A stretch of DNA of 64,000 nt from contig NZ_LSAZ01000041.1 in the NCBI RefSeq assembly GCF_001584325.1, forward strand, positions 372,001 to 436,000. Reading direction: 5' to 3'. The translations under genes were made by a program, and so were the position numbers. This DNA is from Bacillus nakamurai (GTDB taxonomy: Bacteria > Bacillota > Bacilli > Bacillales > Bacillaceae). Below, one piece after another: positions 20,201 to 28,190 of the stretch. How positions within the stretch are numbered: position 1 is the first letter of the stretch; the number at the start of each line of letters is the position of its first letter. The notes beneath the pieces are model-generated. The model was not told the origin of the DNA. It did not search any database and was given only the letters and a program-made list of their open reading frames with translations.

Positions 20201-23200
20201 CTGCTTTACAAAAGAGAACGCACCATACCGAATATCGCGCAGCGTTTACGGCCGCTTCGGTTCAGGAACTGGTGAAAAAACTGACAGCTTACCGGATGAA
20301 TCCGAAGACTGACGTTACCTCCTCTTCTGAGATCGGAAAGCGGGCGCGACAATGGGCAGCAGGAGAGACGGTCATATTTGATCAGGAACAGAAAGAGCAC
20401 TTCATCCATCTGCCAAACTATGCTTTTGACCACCGGACCGCTTTTCATTTCGGTGATACAGAAAGCGAGTCAGATGTTTATAGATACGATGAACCGTATG
20501 TGAAAGGTCATCAGTTTAACGGCGAACAAGTGCTTGTCGGGGCTACATACGGAAGCCTGGCCGCCGATGCGTTTTATGACATCTTTCCTGAAGCGGAAGG
20601 AGGTCAGATCAGCAAATTAAATTATGTCAGCCCTGTCACCGTCCAAAAGGGAGATCATATCGAGCTTAAAACAGAATCAAGGCCAAACGGCCCGTCTGTT
20701 GAACTAAACATAATGTATCGCAGCCGCACATCCCGCGATTGGAAACAGGCCGCTTACGCCGAGTGCCGTCCGTATCAATTCCAGAAAAAAAGCGTAGATG
20801 TAAAGGCCATTCAGCAGTCGTATCGTGAAATGGATCATATAGAAGACATATATGGAGACGGAACCGGTGCCGTCAGATGGGGAGAAGAATTTAAAGCTGT
20901 CACCCGTCTTTTCAAAGGAAACGGCGCGGTTTTGGCAAGACTGAGTCTGAACCGACACGAATCACTCCGGGCGCATGATTATGCCATCAGCCCATTTATC
21001 GCCAACAGCGCTTACTTGGCTATTCTTTCTTTATTGGATCAATCAGACGCAGGCAGCTTCTTGCCATTTGGCATTAATTCCATTCAATTCAGCAATCAGA
21101 CAAAATTGACGGACTGCTGGCTGCACATCACCTTAGCGAAACATACGGGAGAAATGATCCTGTTTAACGCGGATGTCATCAACGATGCAGCTGAGACCGT
21201 GATCCGGTATGAGGGCTATTCTTTGAAACGGTTCCGCACGGCTGCGGGTCAAACAGAACAGCCGGTTCGACCTGACCCCAACTGTGCAGGCAGACTGAGT
21301 GCGGGAAGTCTCACAGATGATATCCGCCGTTATGTTACCGGTAAGCTTGCCGGGATGATGAGCGATCCGGCTGCATCCCCGCGTGTTGATGCCAATATTA
21401 TGGACTTGGGAATTGATTCAGCCCGTTTGATCGGTCTGACAAAAGAGATTGAACATGATGCAAAAATAGATGTTAACCCGACATTGTTTTTCGAGTATCC
21501 GACGATTGAAGAGCTGACCGGATATTTTGCATCAGAATACGAGGCCGAATTTTCTCAATTGCTTGATCACGAGCAGCAGGCAGAAGAGCGTATGGATACG
21601 CAAACAAAAGCTTTGCCGGAGGAAAAACATGAAGGACAAAATGACGCGCATAAGAAGGACGGAATGGCGATCATCGGCATGTCAGGACAGTTTCCGCAGT
21701 CTTCTGATATCCAATCATTTTGGAAACATGTCGTAAACGGAGACAATTGTGTCACTGAAATTCCGGAGGAGCGCTGGGATTGGCGCCGGTACGGTGCGGA
21801 TGAGGACAAATCAAGCCTTCGCTGGGGCGGTTTTATATACGGTATAGGCGAATTTGATCCGCTGTTTTTTGGGATATCGCCTAAAGAAGCGTCACAAATG
21901 AGCCCGGAGCAGTTTCTCTTGCTGACACATACATGGAAGGCCATGGAGGATGCGGGACTGACCAGTAAGGTGTTATCAAACCGGCCGACAGGCGTTTTCG
22001 TTGCCGCAGGCAACAGCGATCCGAACAATGGCGCGGCGATCCCGTCCATCATTCCGAACCGGATTTCGTATACCCTGAATTTGCATGGGCCGAGCGAATA
22101 TTACGAAGCGGCATGTGCGTCAACGCTTGTTGCCTTGCACAGGGCGATTCAAGCCATCCGCAATAATGAATGTGAGCAAGCAGTCGTCGGCGCCGCCAAT
22201 GTCCTGCTTTCGCCGAAGGGCTTTCTCGGCTTTGATTCCATGGGGTATTTAAGCAAGGAAGGGCAAGCTAAATCCTTCCAGAATGACGCCGACGGTTTTG
22301 TCAGAAGCGAAGGTGCTGGAGTCTTCATCATCAAGCCGCTGCAAAAAGCAATCGAAGACGGCGACCGCATTTATATGGTCATTAAAGGAACCGGCGTGTC
22401 TCATGGCGGCAAGGGAATGTCGCTCCACGCGCCAAACCCGGCCGGAATGAAGGCCGCAATGAAAAAAGCATATGAAGGATCTGACGTTGATCCGCGAACT
22501 GTCACATATGTCGAAGCCCACGGCATTGCATCCCAGCTTGCAGACGCGATTGAATTCAATGCATTAAAGGCGGGATACAGCGAGCTTGAAGGAGCGGAGC
22601 AAAGCAATCAAGAAGAACATCCTTGTTATATCAGCAGTCTGAAGCCTTGCATCGGCCATGGCGAACTTGCTTCCGGGATGGCCGCGCTCATGAAGGTGGC
22701 GATGGCGATGAAAGAAAACACCATACCGGGTATTCCCGGATTTACTGCCGTAAATGACCAAATGCCGATTCAAAAGAGCCGATTCCGTCTCACTGAAGAA
22801 AATCATGAATGGAGACAGCTGACAGATCACACGGGCAGACAAATCCCGCGCCGGGCCGCTATTAACAGCTATGGATTCGGCGGCATAAATGCGCATGTTA
22901 TTTTGGAACAGTACAGCCCTTCTCCAAAAGAAGCGGAACGACAGCCTGAGCCTCAGCTTATCGTACTTTCTGCCAAGAGTGAGGAACGGCTCAAAGCAGC
23001 TGCGCATCAAATGGCTGATTTTGTGGAGAAAGAGGATGTCCCTTCATTCCGGGATCTCGCTTATACACTCCAAACCGGCCGCGACGCTATGAACTTCCGT
23101 CTGGCATTGGTCGTCCGTAATCAGGATGAACTGCTTCAAGGACTGAAAGATTACGCAGAAGTTTCTGAGGTAAACGGTGTGCTGCGAAGCTCCGTTCCCG

Positions 23201-24690
23201 GCTTTCTCGGCAGCCAGAAGACGGGATTAGGGGATCTCGGCGCATTATTAGAAGGAACGCTCGGAGATGTCGTCATGGAGACGCTATTAGCAGAAAACAA
23301 TTTAGAAAAACTGGCATTTTGCTGGGTCGGAGGTGCGGATATCCCTTGGGACCGGCTTCATCAAGGCAGACACGTTCAGAAAATATCACTGCCGACGTAC
23401 CCTTTTGAAAAAAACAAGTGTTGGCGCGGATTTGAAACGGAAGACATCGAAGTTTCTCCGGCTGCAAAAGAGACTGCTTCCAAAAACGAGGGTCTGCTTT
23501 ACATCTTAGCCGACATATTAGGGATGGACACAGCGGACATCGATCCGCAAAAGCCCTTGACTGAATACGGTTTTGATTCAATCTCCTGTATTCAATTCCT
23601 GCAAAAGCTGGAGGCATCTGCTGACCGGCGCATCAGTCTCGAAGCGCTTCAAATGTGCAGCACGCTGGAGGAAATGACCATGCTGGCAGCAGCGGATCAT
23701 CATGAGGTCTCATCAAGGGCTCTGTACAGGAAGTTTCCTGAGCTTGTTCAGTTAAATGAAAGGGAAAAAGGCCGGCCTGTTTATTGGTTTCACGGCGGAA
23801 CAGGCGGAGTTGAAGCGTATCAGCCATTCGCCAAAAAAAGCCAGCGCCCTTTTTACGGCATTCAGGCAAAAGGTTTTATGACGGGGGAAACGCCGCTGGA
23901 AGGAATTGAAGAGATGGCCGCTTATTATATGGACATCATTCAAGCCGTACAGCCGAAAGGCCCTTACGATCTCGGCGGGTATTCCTTAGGCGGAATGCTT
24001 GCATATGAAACAGCGCGCTTGCTGCAGGAGGCAGGGCACGCAGTAAAAAGCATCGTCATGGTCGATACGCCGTACAGCACAAAGTGGAAAGAAACAAAAC
24101 CTTCATTAAAATCCGTCATGCTGCAAACAGTAAATACGATGCTTACCGCATTTCTCAAGCCGGAAAAGCCTGAGGAAGCTTTGATCAGCCGGGAAGAAAT
24201 CGACGTACAGGCGGAGGAAGAAGACTTTTTGAAAGAGCTGATCGGGCTGGCGAAAAAACGCGGATTGCCAAAATCAGAAGACACCATCCGTATGCAGGTT
24301 GAGCAAATGATAAACACGCAGCTCGCTTACGGAATGGAGGAGTACACCATTAAGCCTTTGCCTCATCCCGAAGCGCTGCAATGCTACTATTTCCGTAATA
24401 AAAGCGGCTTGTTTCTCGGCGGGCTTGAACGCTATTTAACGATTCAGGATGATCAAATCTCTCTAGACCATGAGGCCTATTGGGAAGAATGGGAACGGCA
24501 CATGAAACAGTTTCATCTATTAGATGTCCATTCGTCCAGCCATGTGATGATGCTGTCAGAAACGAAGCCGCAAAACGCCATAAAGTCATTTTGCGAAAAG
24601 CTGTATGCGAACAAGGGAACAATAAGTGCCAATTTCCTCAAATCGTTCAGAAAAAAGTTAGAAGACACAAATGAATTGATAAAGCGATAA
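17218..24690 (+). CDS. baeR: BaeR, terminal PKS subunit with C-methyltransferase and thioesterase
   Basis: 2490 residues. The start is TTG, chosen because AAGGAGGA at 17203-17210 lies seven bases upstream and overlaps the baeN stop. Domains: SAM-dependent C-methyltransferase (about 20-345, LEIGAGTGGTS near 168); ACP (Ser412); KS (Cys683; the HGTGT histidine is Ala817 in ESAANGS; second His857 kept); a dehydratase-like domain (His1098, but the usual catalytic Asp is Asn1263); ACP (Ser1401); a second KS (Cys1633 in AACAST, His1768 in HGIAS, His1814); ACP (Ser2121); thioesterase (HGGTGG, GYSLGG Ser2256, His2442) that releases the finished chain. The MT-ACP start completes the carrier-less last module of BaeN. 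The first KS should not elongate. The role of the second is uncertain because its motifs are altered but its catalytic triad is present. Confidence 0.94.
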   Translation: MQNTEDLLYKLLAGQLKSIGFFTENNTQPVLQDFYGRWLEESISILVRNGFLKQSENTCVLTKPIERADVLWKEWDEKKTPLLKDSNKQAMIILVETALRALPDILSGRVSATDILFPDSSMNLVEGIYKNNTTADYFNEVLADTLTAFIEERVKQDPSAEVRILEIGAGTGGTSAAVFQRLKEYKHCVKEYCYTDLSKAFLMHAEKEYGPYNPYLTYKRFNVEEPPVLQEIEAGAYDAVIAANVLHATKNIRKTLRNAKAVLKKNGILLLNEISSHSVYSHLTFGLLEGWWLYEDAELRIPGCPGLYPEAWQKVLEAEGFRYVTFMAESSHKLGQQIVAAESDGVIRQKQPDVQAAPEIAASAEQVGASELGLSITDQTVQFIKETLAKSIKLSPERIHVETSFEKYGIDSILQVNFIRELEALTGELPKTILFEHTNTKELAAYLLENFPDKLQKAFVTEQAPPEKKKTAPIIKKEAPPVIETRRFIKEEPKAPKPEPAAVSARSDCEDIAIIGISGRYPLSDTLDELWEHLQAGDSCITEAPEKRWQTSLLKTLAKETSGGGGKKRYGGFLQNIDAFDHHLFEINEAHVMEMTPELRLSLETVWETFENGGYSLERLNKWQETEAGIGVFMGSMYNQYFWNIPSLEQAALSSNGGDWHIANRISHYFNLTGPSMGVTTACSSSLSAVHLACESLKLNSCSMAIAGGVNLTLEPSKYDALERANLLEKGSESKSFGTGTGLMPGEGVGAVLLKPLSKAIADKDHIYGVIKSSALCHSGGRQMYTAPDPKQQAKLMAASIDKAGIDPETISYVESAANGSVLGDPIEVIALTNAFSQYTDKKQFCALGSVKSNLGHLEAASGMSQLTKVLLQMDREILVPTINASPQNPNITLDQTAFYLQEQTEHWERLKDSETGDTLPRRSMINSFGAGGAYANLIVEEYISPDCAHGADIGPEEYLIPVSAKTKWSLEAFLDKLLVFLEKTPSHHLAGIASALQKRTHHTEYRAAFTAASVQELVKKLTAYRMNPKTDVTSSSEIGKRARQWAAGETVIFDQEQKEHFIHLPNYAFDHRTAFHFGDTESESDVYRYDEPYVKGHQFNGEQVLVGATYGSLAADAFYDIFPEAEGGQISKLNYVSPVTVQKGDHIELKTESRPNGPSVELNIMYRSRTSRDWKQAAYAECRPYQFQKKSVDVKAIQQSYREMDHIEDIYGDGTGAVRWGEEFKAVTRLFKGNGAVLARLSLNRHESLRAHDYAISPFIANSAYLAILSLLDQSDAGSFLPFGINSIQFSNQTKLTDCWLHITLAKHTGEMILFNADVINDAAETVIRYEGYSLKRFRTAAGQTEQPVRPDPNCAGRLSAGSLTDDIRRYVTGKLAGMMSDPAASPRVDANIMDLGIDSARLIGLTKEIEHDAKIDVNPTLFFEYPTIEELTGYFASEYEAEFSQLLDHEQQAEERMDTQTKALPEEKHEGQNDAHKKDGMAIIGMSGQFPQSSDIQSFWKHVVNGDNCVTEIPEERWDWRRYGADEDKSSLRWGGFIYGIGEFDPLFFGISPKEASQMSPEQFLLLTHTWKAMEDAGLTSKVLSNRPTGVFVAAGNSDPNNGAAIPSIIPNRISYTLNLHGPSEYYEAACASTLVALHRAIQAIRNNECEQAVVGAANVLLSPKGFLGFDSMGYLSKEGQAKSFQNDADGFVRSEGAGVFIIKPLQKAIEDGDRIYMVIKGTGVSHGGKGMSLHAPNPAGMKAAMKKAYEGSDVDPRTVTYVEAHGIASQLADAIEFNALKAGYSELEGAEQSNQEEHPCYISSLKPCIGHGELASGMAALMKVAMAMKENTIPGIPGFTAVNDQMPIQKSRFRLTEENHEWRQLTDHTGRQIPRRAAINSYGFGGINAHVILEQYSPSPKEAERQPEPQLIVLSAKSEERLKAAAHQMADFVEKEDVPSFRDLAYTLQTGRDAMNFRLALVVRNQDELLQGLKDYAEVSEVNGVLRSSVPGFLGSQKTGLGDLGALLEGTLGDVVMETLLAENNLEKLAFCWVGGADIPWDRLHQGRHVQKISLPTYPFEKNKCWRGFETEDIEVSPAAKETASKNEGLLYILADILGMDTADIDPQKPLTEYGFDSISCIQFLQKLEASADRRISLEALQMCSTLEEMTMLAAADHHEVSSRALYRKFPELVQLNEREKGRPVYWFHGGTGGVEAYQPFAKKSQRPFYGIQAKGFMTGETPLEGIEEMAAYYMDIIQAVQPKGPYDLGGYSLGGMLAYETARLLQEAGHAVKSIVMVDTPYSTKWKETKPSLKSVMLQTVNTMLTAFLKPEKPEEALISREEIDVQAEEEDFLKELIGLAKKRGLPKSEDTIRMQVEQMINTQLAYGMEEYTIKPLPHPEALQCYYFRNKSGLFLGGLERYLTIQDDQISLDHEAYWEEWERHMKQFHLLDVHSSSHVMMLSETKPQNAIKSFCEKLYANKGTISANFLKSFRKKLEDTNELIKR

Positions 24691-24691
24691 T

Positions 24692-24732
24692 ATGAAAAAA
24701 GGCTGCCGGTATCAACCCGGCGGCCTTTTTCA
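24692..24732 (+). terminator. Terminator of the bae operon
   Basis: A GC-rich stem, AAGGCTGCCGG paired with CCGGCGGCCTT around a short loop, is followed by a T-run directly after the baeR stop. Confidence 0.85.
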
Positions 24733-24798
24733 TTCAAATAAAACTAAACGTATCATGTACTAAATATTCATATTAGACACTTGAATTGTCATTAAGAA

Positions 24799-24829
24799 AT
24801 GAAAACCCCCAACAAAGGGGGGTTTCCAT
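24799..24829 (-). terminator. Terminator of baeS
   Basis: The inverted repeat AAACCCCC/GGGGGGTTT lies just beyond the baeS stop on the minus strand, with a T-rich end in that orientation. Confidence 0.75.
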
Positions 24830-24830
24830 T

Positions 24831-26042
24831 TTATAGTGAAACAGGCAAGGTCTCAAGCCCTCTTAAAAACACATTTTTTCTCCATTTGATATCCTCACGG
24901 GCAATGTTCAGCTCTATATTCGGAAACCGTCTTAAAAGCGCGGCAAACGCAATTGCCGCTTCCATTCTGGCCAGCGGAGCCCCGAGACAAAAATGGATGC
25001 CGAAGCCGAAAGAGATATGTCGGTTCGGCGTTCTCGCTGCATTTAACGTTTCGGGATCATCAAAGTATTCCGGATCTCGATTGGCCGAACCGATTCCGAT
25101 AAAAATCATGTCACCTTTTTTAATAGAGGCTCCTTTGTAAGTGAAATCCTCAACTGCCCAGCGATTCGCCATCATTACAACAGGGGAGGTATACCTCAAA
25201 AGCTCCTCGACCGCCGTATTGATCATCTCGGGCTGCCGCTTTACGTTTTCTAATTGGTCTTTGTGCAAAAGAAGCGCCAAAGTGCCTGAGCCGAGAAGAT
25301 TAACCGTTGTTTCAAGTCCGGCGACTACTAATAAAAACAGCATGGAATACAATTCTGTCTCGCTTAGCTTTTGGCCGTCTTCTTCCGCATGAATGAGCTT
25401 CGTCGTCAAATCATCCGCCGGATTGGTTCTTTTTTCTTGGATAAATGTTTTAATATATTGCTTAAACTCTCTGAGCGCTTGATTGGTCGCTTCTTGTCCG
25501 CTTTCTGACGTATCGACCATCGCATTAGTCCACACTTGGAACTTGGCTCGGTCCTCTTTAGGAATACCGATCAGCTCGGAGATGACAATGAACGGAAGCC
25601 GGGCCGCGAAATCCCTTATGATATCGGGATCTGCTTTTTTTTCCATGTCATCCAATAGCTCTTCCGTAATCAGTTCAATACCTGCGCGCAGCTGTTCAAT
25701 CATACGCGGTGTGAACGCCTGGTGCACCAAAGAGCGCAGCCGGCTATGATCCGGCGGGTCCTTAGCCAGCATATGATCTGAAACAAAGTCAATATCCTCG
25801 CTGACATTCAGCTTTGCGATCTGTTCCTTCGGCATCACGCGCTTCACGTCTCTGGTGATTCTGCTGTCTTTTAAAAATGCCATACAATCATCATAACGCG
25901 TAATTAACCATGTCGGAAATGCGCCGCCGAAACGGTGTAATTCGAATTTATGTATAGGGTCTTGCTCTCTGTACTTGCCTAAAACCGCAAAAGGGTTTTC
26001 GTTAAACTCAGATGACTGTGGATGAAACATTAACTTTTCCAT
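24831..26042 (-). CDS. baeS: BaeS, cytochrome P450 of bacillaene maturation
   Basis: 403-residue soluble bacterial cytochrome P450. Visible are the I-helix AGLETTVNL motif, the EELLR (ExxR) motif and the heme-ligand loop FGFGIHFCLGAPLAR with axial Cys352. The start ATG has GGAAGGCGGGA upstream. It is convergent with baeR, as pksS is with pksR in B. subtilis. Work on PksS showed that this P450 oxidises dihydrobacillaene to bacillaene, so the same late tailoring step is inferred here. Its own promoter must lie in 26043-26350. Length and motifs are complete and no defect is seen. Confidence 0.93.
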   Translation of the reverse strand: MEKLMFHPQSSEFNENPFAVLGKYREQDPIHKFELHRFGGAFPTWLITRYDDCMAFLKDSRITRDVKRVMPKEQIAKLNVSEDIDFVSDHMLAKDPPDHSRLRSLVHQAFTPRMIEQLRAGIELITEELLDDMEKKADPDIIRDFAARLPFIVISELIGIPKEDRAKFQVWTNAMVDTSESGQEATNQALREFKQYIKTFIQEKRTNPADDLTTKLIHAEEDGQKLSETELYSMLFLLVVAGLETTVNLLGSGTLALLLHKDQLENVKRQPEMINTAVEELLRYTSPVVMMANRWAVEDFTYKGASIKKGDMIFIGIGSANRDPEYFDDPETLNAARTPNRHISFGFGIHFCLGAPLARMEAAIAFAALLRRFPNIELNIAREDIKWRKNVFLRGLETLPVSL

Positions 26043-26353
26043 CTACTTCCCGCCTTCCTGTTTTTAAAAGACATCACCAAACAATCTCGATCATGAATTC
26101 ACTCGTGCCGCGCATACCGGGTGGACATTCCTCCTTTCGGATGCCGGAAACCTGAAAATCTGGTTACATCGGCTCACGAGTATGTCTAAAACTATATATG
26201 GAAATATAGATGGATTCAATAGACAAATCATAAAGCCTCCATTTTCGTTGATTATCAACAAAATATGAAATTTTTTCTGGTATGTAATCATTTATAACAT
26301 GGCCGCCCAATATACATATTTACACTTCATATCATCATTTGAGGAGGCTGTAA
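26043..26353. other. Divergent intergenic region baeS / nucB-like gene
   Basis: About 310 bases between two divergently transcribed genes, AT-rich towards the right. It must carry both promoters. No clear -35/-10 pair or operator could be assigned by eye. No gene-like reading is seen. Confidence 0.5.
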
Positions 26354-26788
26354 ATGACTGCTTTAAAAAAATGGACGGTATGTCTGCTTTTAGCGATTTT
26401 GCTTCAATTCGGTTTTATGGGGGTTGGTATCCATTCGCAGGATGCCGCCAAAGCCGCGCCTCAATACGATCAAGTGCTGTATTTCCCTTTATCAAGATAT
26501 CCAGAAACGGGAAATCATATAAAAGATGCCATTTCGGCGGGGCATTCAAATATTTGTACAATTGATCGGGACGGAGCTGACGAGAGAAGAAAAGAATCAT
26601 TAAAAGGCGTTCCCGCAAAAACGGGTTATGACCGGGACGAGTGGCCGATGGCCGTCTGCTCAGAAGGCGGGGCAGGGGCTGACATCAGATATGTGACACC
26701 TGCCGACAACCGCGGGGCGGGGTCGTGGGTAGGAAACCAAATGAGCGGATATTCCGATGGTACAAAGGTATTGTTTATCGTTCAGTAA
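26354..26788 (+). CDS. nucB: Secreted NucA/NucB-family deoxyribonuclease
   Basis: 144 residues with an N-terminal signal peptide ([19 protein letters not shown], cleavage expected around residues 25-35), so the mature enzyme is exported. The body carries the hallmark stretches of the sporulation-associated extracellular DNase Nuc[29 protein letters not shown], the catalytic-core [11 protein letters not shown], and [12 protein letters not shown]. These enzymes cut extracellular DNA and have been linked to biofilm dispersal (family knowledge). The start has GAGGAGGC upstream. It is monocistronic, with its own terminator. NucA/ComI is the alternative paralogue, but the length and motifs fit NucB better. 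Confidence 0.82.
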   Translation: MTALKKWTVCLLLAILLQFGFMGVGIHSQDAAKAAPQYDQVLYFPLSRYPETGNHIKDAISAGHSNICTIDRDGADERRKESLKGVPAKTGYDRDEWPMAVCSEGGAGADIRYVTPADNRGAGSWVGNQMSGYSDGTKVLFIVQ

Positions 26789-26792
26789 TCAG

Positions 26793-26820
26793 GTCTCCGG
26801 CATTGCCGGAGGTTTTTTTA
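26793..26820 (+). terminator. Terminator of nucB-like gene
   Basis: CTCCGG-CATTG-CCGGAG stem followed by seven T residues, just after the stop. Confidence 0.85.
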
Positions 26821-26893
26821 TGCCAGCTGGACATTAGAAACGGCAAAGAGTAAACTTATAAGTTGGAATCGGCTGAGAAAGGATTGGATCACA

Positions 26894-27586
26894 TTGACAG
26901 TATCTGCATATCGAAACATTACGCTTTTACTTCTATGTATGACGGCGGGAATTGTGGATGTGATTGGCTACTTAAGCTTGGGACATGTATTTACTGCCAA
27001 TATGACAGGGAACATCGTGCTGCTCGGCTTAGCGATCGGCAATTCATTGCAACTGACGGTACTCAAATCTCTCACATCCCTGATCGGATTTATTGCCGGG
27101 GTTGTTGCGGCAGCTGCGCTTGTCGGAAATAAAAAGAAATCATTCTGGCCGCGTGCCGTGACGGCTGCTTTGGCGATTGAAGGGGCTGTTTTGCTTTTAT
27201 TCGCTCTGTTCTCTTATCTTTTTGCGGACGTTGTATCTGTGTACGTGTTGATTATGCTTCTCAGTTTTGCGATGGGAATGCAAACGACGGCTGCGAGAAC
27301 GCTTGGCGTAGCGGGTATTTCCACGACGGTCTTAACGGGAACGCTTGCCAATTTTTTTGAAGATCTCACCGGGAGGTTTTATAAAGCGGGAGACCGGGGG
27401 CATTTTACGAGAGATGCTGTTTTACGCGCGCTTGCCCTTGTGCTGTATTGCTTCGGGGCGGTAATCGCAGCTTTCGCCGAACCGAATTATAAATTTGCGA
27501 TCATCTGGCTTCCGATCGCCATCATTTTAGGAATTCTCATTTGCGCCATCACAAAGTTCCGCGCTTATACGGAAGAAAAAGCCTAA
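26894..27586 (+). CDS. DUF1275 (YoaK-like) integral membrane protein
   Basis: 230 residues, strongly hydrophobic, with six or seven predicted membrane segments. The N-terminal sequence GIVDVIGYLSLGHVFTANMT followed by GNIVLLGLA is characteristic of the DUF1275 family (YoaK in B. subtilis), whose function is unknown. The chosen start is TTG, with AAAGGA upstream. It sits alone between the nuclease gene and ymzB and has its own terminator. The B. subtilis gene order goes directly from pksS to ymzB, so this gene and the nuclease look like lineage-specific content at this position. No substrate can be inferred. Confidence 0.82.
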   Translation: MTVSAYRNITLLLLCMTAGIVDVIGYLSLGHVFTANMTGNIVLLGLAIGNSLQLTVLKSLTSLIGFIAGVVAAAALVGNKKKSFWPRAVTAALAIEGAVLLLFALFSYLFADVVSVYVLIMLLSFAMGMQTTAARTLGVAGISTTVLTGTLANFFEDLTGRFYKAGDRGHFTRDAVLRALALVLYCFGAVIAAFAEPNYKFAIIWLPIAIILGILICAITKFRAYTEEKA

Positions 27587-27589
27587 TAC

Positions 27590-27622
27590 GAAAAAAACGC
27601 CCTGAATAAGCGGCGTTTTTTT
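27590..27622. terminator. Bidirectional terminator DUF1275 gene / ymzB
   Basis: AAAAAACGCC and GGCGTTTTTT arms lie between two convergent genes. A-run and T-run on both sides allow use in both directions. Confidence 0.85.
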
Positions 27623-27624
27623 CG

Positions 27625-27987
27625 TTATTGCTTCCGGTGAGTGCCGATTGTATAAACGGCGCGGTCCGTATGTACCTTCAATCCGTCATGCTCCTGCTGT
27701 ATTTTAATGTCGCCGAGTAAAGGAATTTCATATGCGTCTTGGGGGAGGGGGACATTACCTTCTTCCGTATAGGTCGTTCCCTGACCTTTCAGCACGAGTT
27801 CCTCCTCTGCTACATAATCATCAGGATGATTTGTTTTGCGGACGAGTACGTCATCAAGGTGAAGCATGATTTGATCCAAGTCGGAAATTTCATTCTGGCT
27901 GTCTGTCAGCTCGCCTTTTCTGATATCAAGCGTCTGCCCGATTTGTTGTTTCAGCCATTCAGAGAATTCGCTGTTTGTAAGTGCCAT
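27625..27987 (-). CDS. ymzB: Conserved hypothetical protein YmzB
   Basis: 120-residue soluble acidic protein with no signal peptide or membrane segment. It has a helical N-terminus (EFSEWLKQQIGQTLDIRKG) and a beta-rich C-terminal half ending THRKQ. The start ATG has AAAAGGAGGA upstream. The symbol is given because a small hypothetical gene of this kind sits between pksS and aprX in B. subtilis. I do not recognise a catalytic motif, and no function is proposed. Confidence 0.65.
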   Translation of the reverse strand: MALTNSEFSEWLKQQIGQTLDIRKGELTDSQNEISDLDQIMLHLDDVLVRKTNHPDDYVAEEELVLKGQGTTYTEEGNVPLPQDAYEIPLLGDIKIQQEHDGLKVHTDRAVYTIGTHRKQ

Positions 27988-28134
27988 TGCTATTCCTCCT
28001 TTTGCTCTACACCATACTTATTCCCTATTCTTTTTAGAATTACACCGGCTAATATTTATCTTTTTTAGTCCGCGGCTCTAAAGATTTTCCGAGTTTTCTC
28101 ATTATAATAGTTTTTCGATGTTTATCTGAATGGG

Positions 28135-28176
28135 AAAAAACGGAACCATCTGCTGATGCAGACGATTCCGTTTTTA
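28135..28176 (-). terminator. Terminator of aprX
   Basis: A long hairpin read on the minus strand pairs AAAACGGAA with TTCCGTTTT and has an inner TCTGC/GCAGA stem and a T-run. It lies immediately after the aprX stop. Confidence 0.85.
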
Positions 28177-28190
28177 AAATGCTAAAGAGC

